DNA of 53,419 nucleotides from Clostridia bacterium (lineage in GTDB: Bacteria; Bacillota; Clostridia; Oscillospirales; CAG-272): the NCBI GenBank assembly GCA_017399105.1, contig JAFQEJ010000040.1:1-53419 (forward strand), given 5' to 3'. Made by a program: the position numbers and the translations under genes. Below the pieces are notes generated by a model. It made no database searches and was not told the DNA's origin. It saw nothing but the letters and a program-made list of their open reading frames with translations. Shown piece after piece: positions 52,828 through 53,419 of this stretch. Every line of letters begins with the position of its first letter. Position 1 is the first letter of the stretch.

Positions 52828-52896
52828 GCGCGAACATAAAGTTCTGTCGAATTTGATGTTTCGCGTGTTCGCGCCCGAATTTGCTGACGCAAATTC
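52828..52896 (+). promoter_or_regulatory. Inverted repeats in the toxin-antitoxin leader
   Basis: GCGCGAACA (52828-52836) is repeated inverted as TGTTCGCGC (52866-52874), and GAATTTGC (52877-52884) as GCAAATTC (52889-52896) with a 4-nt loop. They lie between promoter and antitoxin start and are likely operator or mRNA structure for autoregulation. Confidence 0.55.
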
Positions 52897-52918
52897 CCAT
52901 AGTGAAAGGAGAACCTAT

Positions 52919-53173
52919 ATGCCAAACATTAAGCCCGTATCAGATCTGCGCAACTATAACGAGGTACTGCGCGATATCGCCGTTGGCGAACCCGTATTTC
53001 TCACCAAGAACGGTCGCGGCAGATATGCTATCGTCGATATGGAAGAATTTGAAAAGACACAGGCAACGCTCAAGCTGATGAGCGAGCTTGCCAAAGGTGA
53101 AGCTTCTGCTAAAGAAAAAGGATATATTGATATCTCGGAGGTCGAAGCGCTTCTGGGGGTAAGCAATGGCTAA
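52919..53173 (+). CDS. Phd/YefM-family antitoxin
   Basis: 84 residues; ATG at 52919 with AAAGGAGA upstream. The N-terminal half (IKPVSDLRNYNEVLRDIAVGEPVFLTKNG then RYAIVDMEEFEK) is the typical Phd/YefM DNA-binding fold, and the charged C-terminus (SAKEKGYIDISEVEALLG) is the toxin-binding tail. Its stop lies 8 bp inside the toxin gene, the usual antitoxin-toxin coupling. It should bind the leader palindromes together with the toxin. Confidence 0.92.
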   Translation: MPNIKPVSDLRNYNEVLRDIAVGEPVFLTKNGRGRYAIVDMEEFEKTQATLKLMSELAKGEASAKEKGYIDISEVEALLGVSNG

Positions 53174-53419
53174 AATCAATTTCACACCCGATGCCCTTGA
53201 GGACATGAAGGAGATCAAAGCGTATATCACCGACGAGCTGTGCAGCGAGCAATCGGCAATCAACACGATTGATAAGATTATGAAGCGCATCCGTCAGCTT
53301 GCGGATTTTCCCGAAATCGGTGCGCCGCTTTCCTCGATCATCAATCTTGAAGTACCGTACCGTTTCCTTGTCTGCGGTAACTATACCGCATTTTACAAGG
53401 TTGAGGGCGACGAGGTTCA
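53166..53419 (+). CDS. RelE/ParE-family toxin, cut off by the window end
   Basis: 84 codons are visible with no stop. MAKINFTPDALEDMKEIKAYI, the middle IRQLADFPEIGAPLSSI and YRFLVCGNYTAFYKVEGDEV match ParE/RelE toxins (gyrase inhibitors or mRNA interferases). Overall form is nearer ParE (DFPEIG, YRFLV...YTAFYKV). Probably 95-105 residues in full. The gene overlaps the antitoxin gene by 8 bp. Confidence 0.9.
   Translation, partial: MAKINFTPDALEDMKEIKAYITDELCSEQSAINTIDKIMKRIRQLADFPEIGAPLSSIINLEVPYRFLVCGNYTAFYKVEGDEV

Overview
The window looks like a chromosomal segment of a low-to-mid GC, strictly anaerobic Firmicute of the class Clostridia, probably a gut or rumen lineage near Oscillospirales (inference from gene content; no rRNA is present). 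Supporting signs are the oxygen-sensitive ribonucleotide reductase NrdD/NrdG, a second glycyl radical enzyme, formate-tetrahydrofolate ligase, FabK as the only enoyl reductase seen, an alpha/beta-type spore protein, GTG/TTG starts with strong Shine-Dalgarno sequences, and canonical TTGACA-17-TATAAT promoters.

Layout. 1-3 kb: Zn/Cd-type P-ATPase (5' end probably outside the window) and a DUF2961/GH172-like enzyme. 3.2-13.1 kb (minus strand): a ten-gene surface operon with two archaeal/ER-type (SipW-like) signal peptidases, five small proteins with TasA/CalY-like signal segments, a large InlB-B-repeat protein, a Cna_B protein with a sortase-type C-terminus, and a sortase. The likely logic is export and processing of fibre-type subunits by dedicated peptidases, with covalent anchoring by the sortase. 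13.3-15.2 kb: AI-2E-family permease, tRNA-Ser(GGA), tRNA-Leu(CAG). 15.5-25.1 kb: one tightly coupled fatty-acid synthesis operon (acpP-fabK-fabD-fabG-fabF-accB-fabZ-accC-accD-accA-acyl-CoA synthetase), preceded by four 11-bp direct repeats. 25.2-27.8 kb: Nif3-like protein, PAP2-like membrane protein, XRE regulator with an operator, tRNA-Arg(CCG). 28-32.7 kb: fhs, tsaE, a tsaB interrupted by an in-frame TAG, rpiB, GH125. 33-43.9 kb: a plastic region with a broken lipoprotein gene, two inverted copies of a deleted IS110-like element, a FliB-like Cys-rich protein, an orphan sugar-binding lipoprotein with a GntR/LacI-type regulator, a heterodimeric ABC exporter and two decayed genes. 43.9-51.6 kb: glycyl radical enzyme, nrdDG under paired NrdR boxes, YgjV-like protein, cytoplasmic PL8-type lyase. 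52-53.4 kb: spore protein, broken tnpV and a toxin-antitoxin pair running off the end.

Two repeat systems stand out. The first is a ~165-bp element of four consecutive hairpins (three full copies, one decayed, one half copy), with compensatory changes in the stems, located mostly at gene 3' ends. The second is a ~560-bp IS110-derived element that retains two short pieces of transposase coding sequence plus a conserved, foldable non-coding segment where IS110 elements encode their bridge RNA. In both copies it interrupts a palindrome related to the end hairpin of the first repeat. This resembles the known preference of some IS110 elements for REP-type palindromes and is the best candidate here for an undescribed system.

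All calls come from reading the sequence and recalled family motifs; no database search or structure prediction was run.
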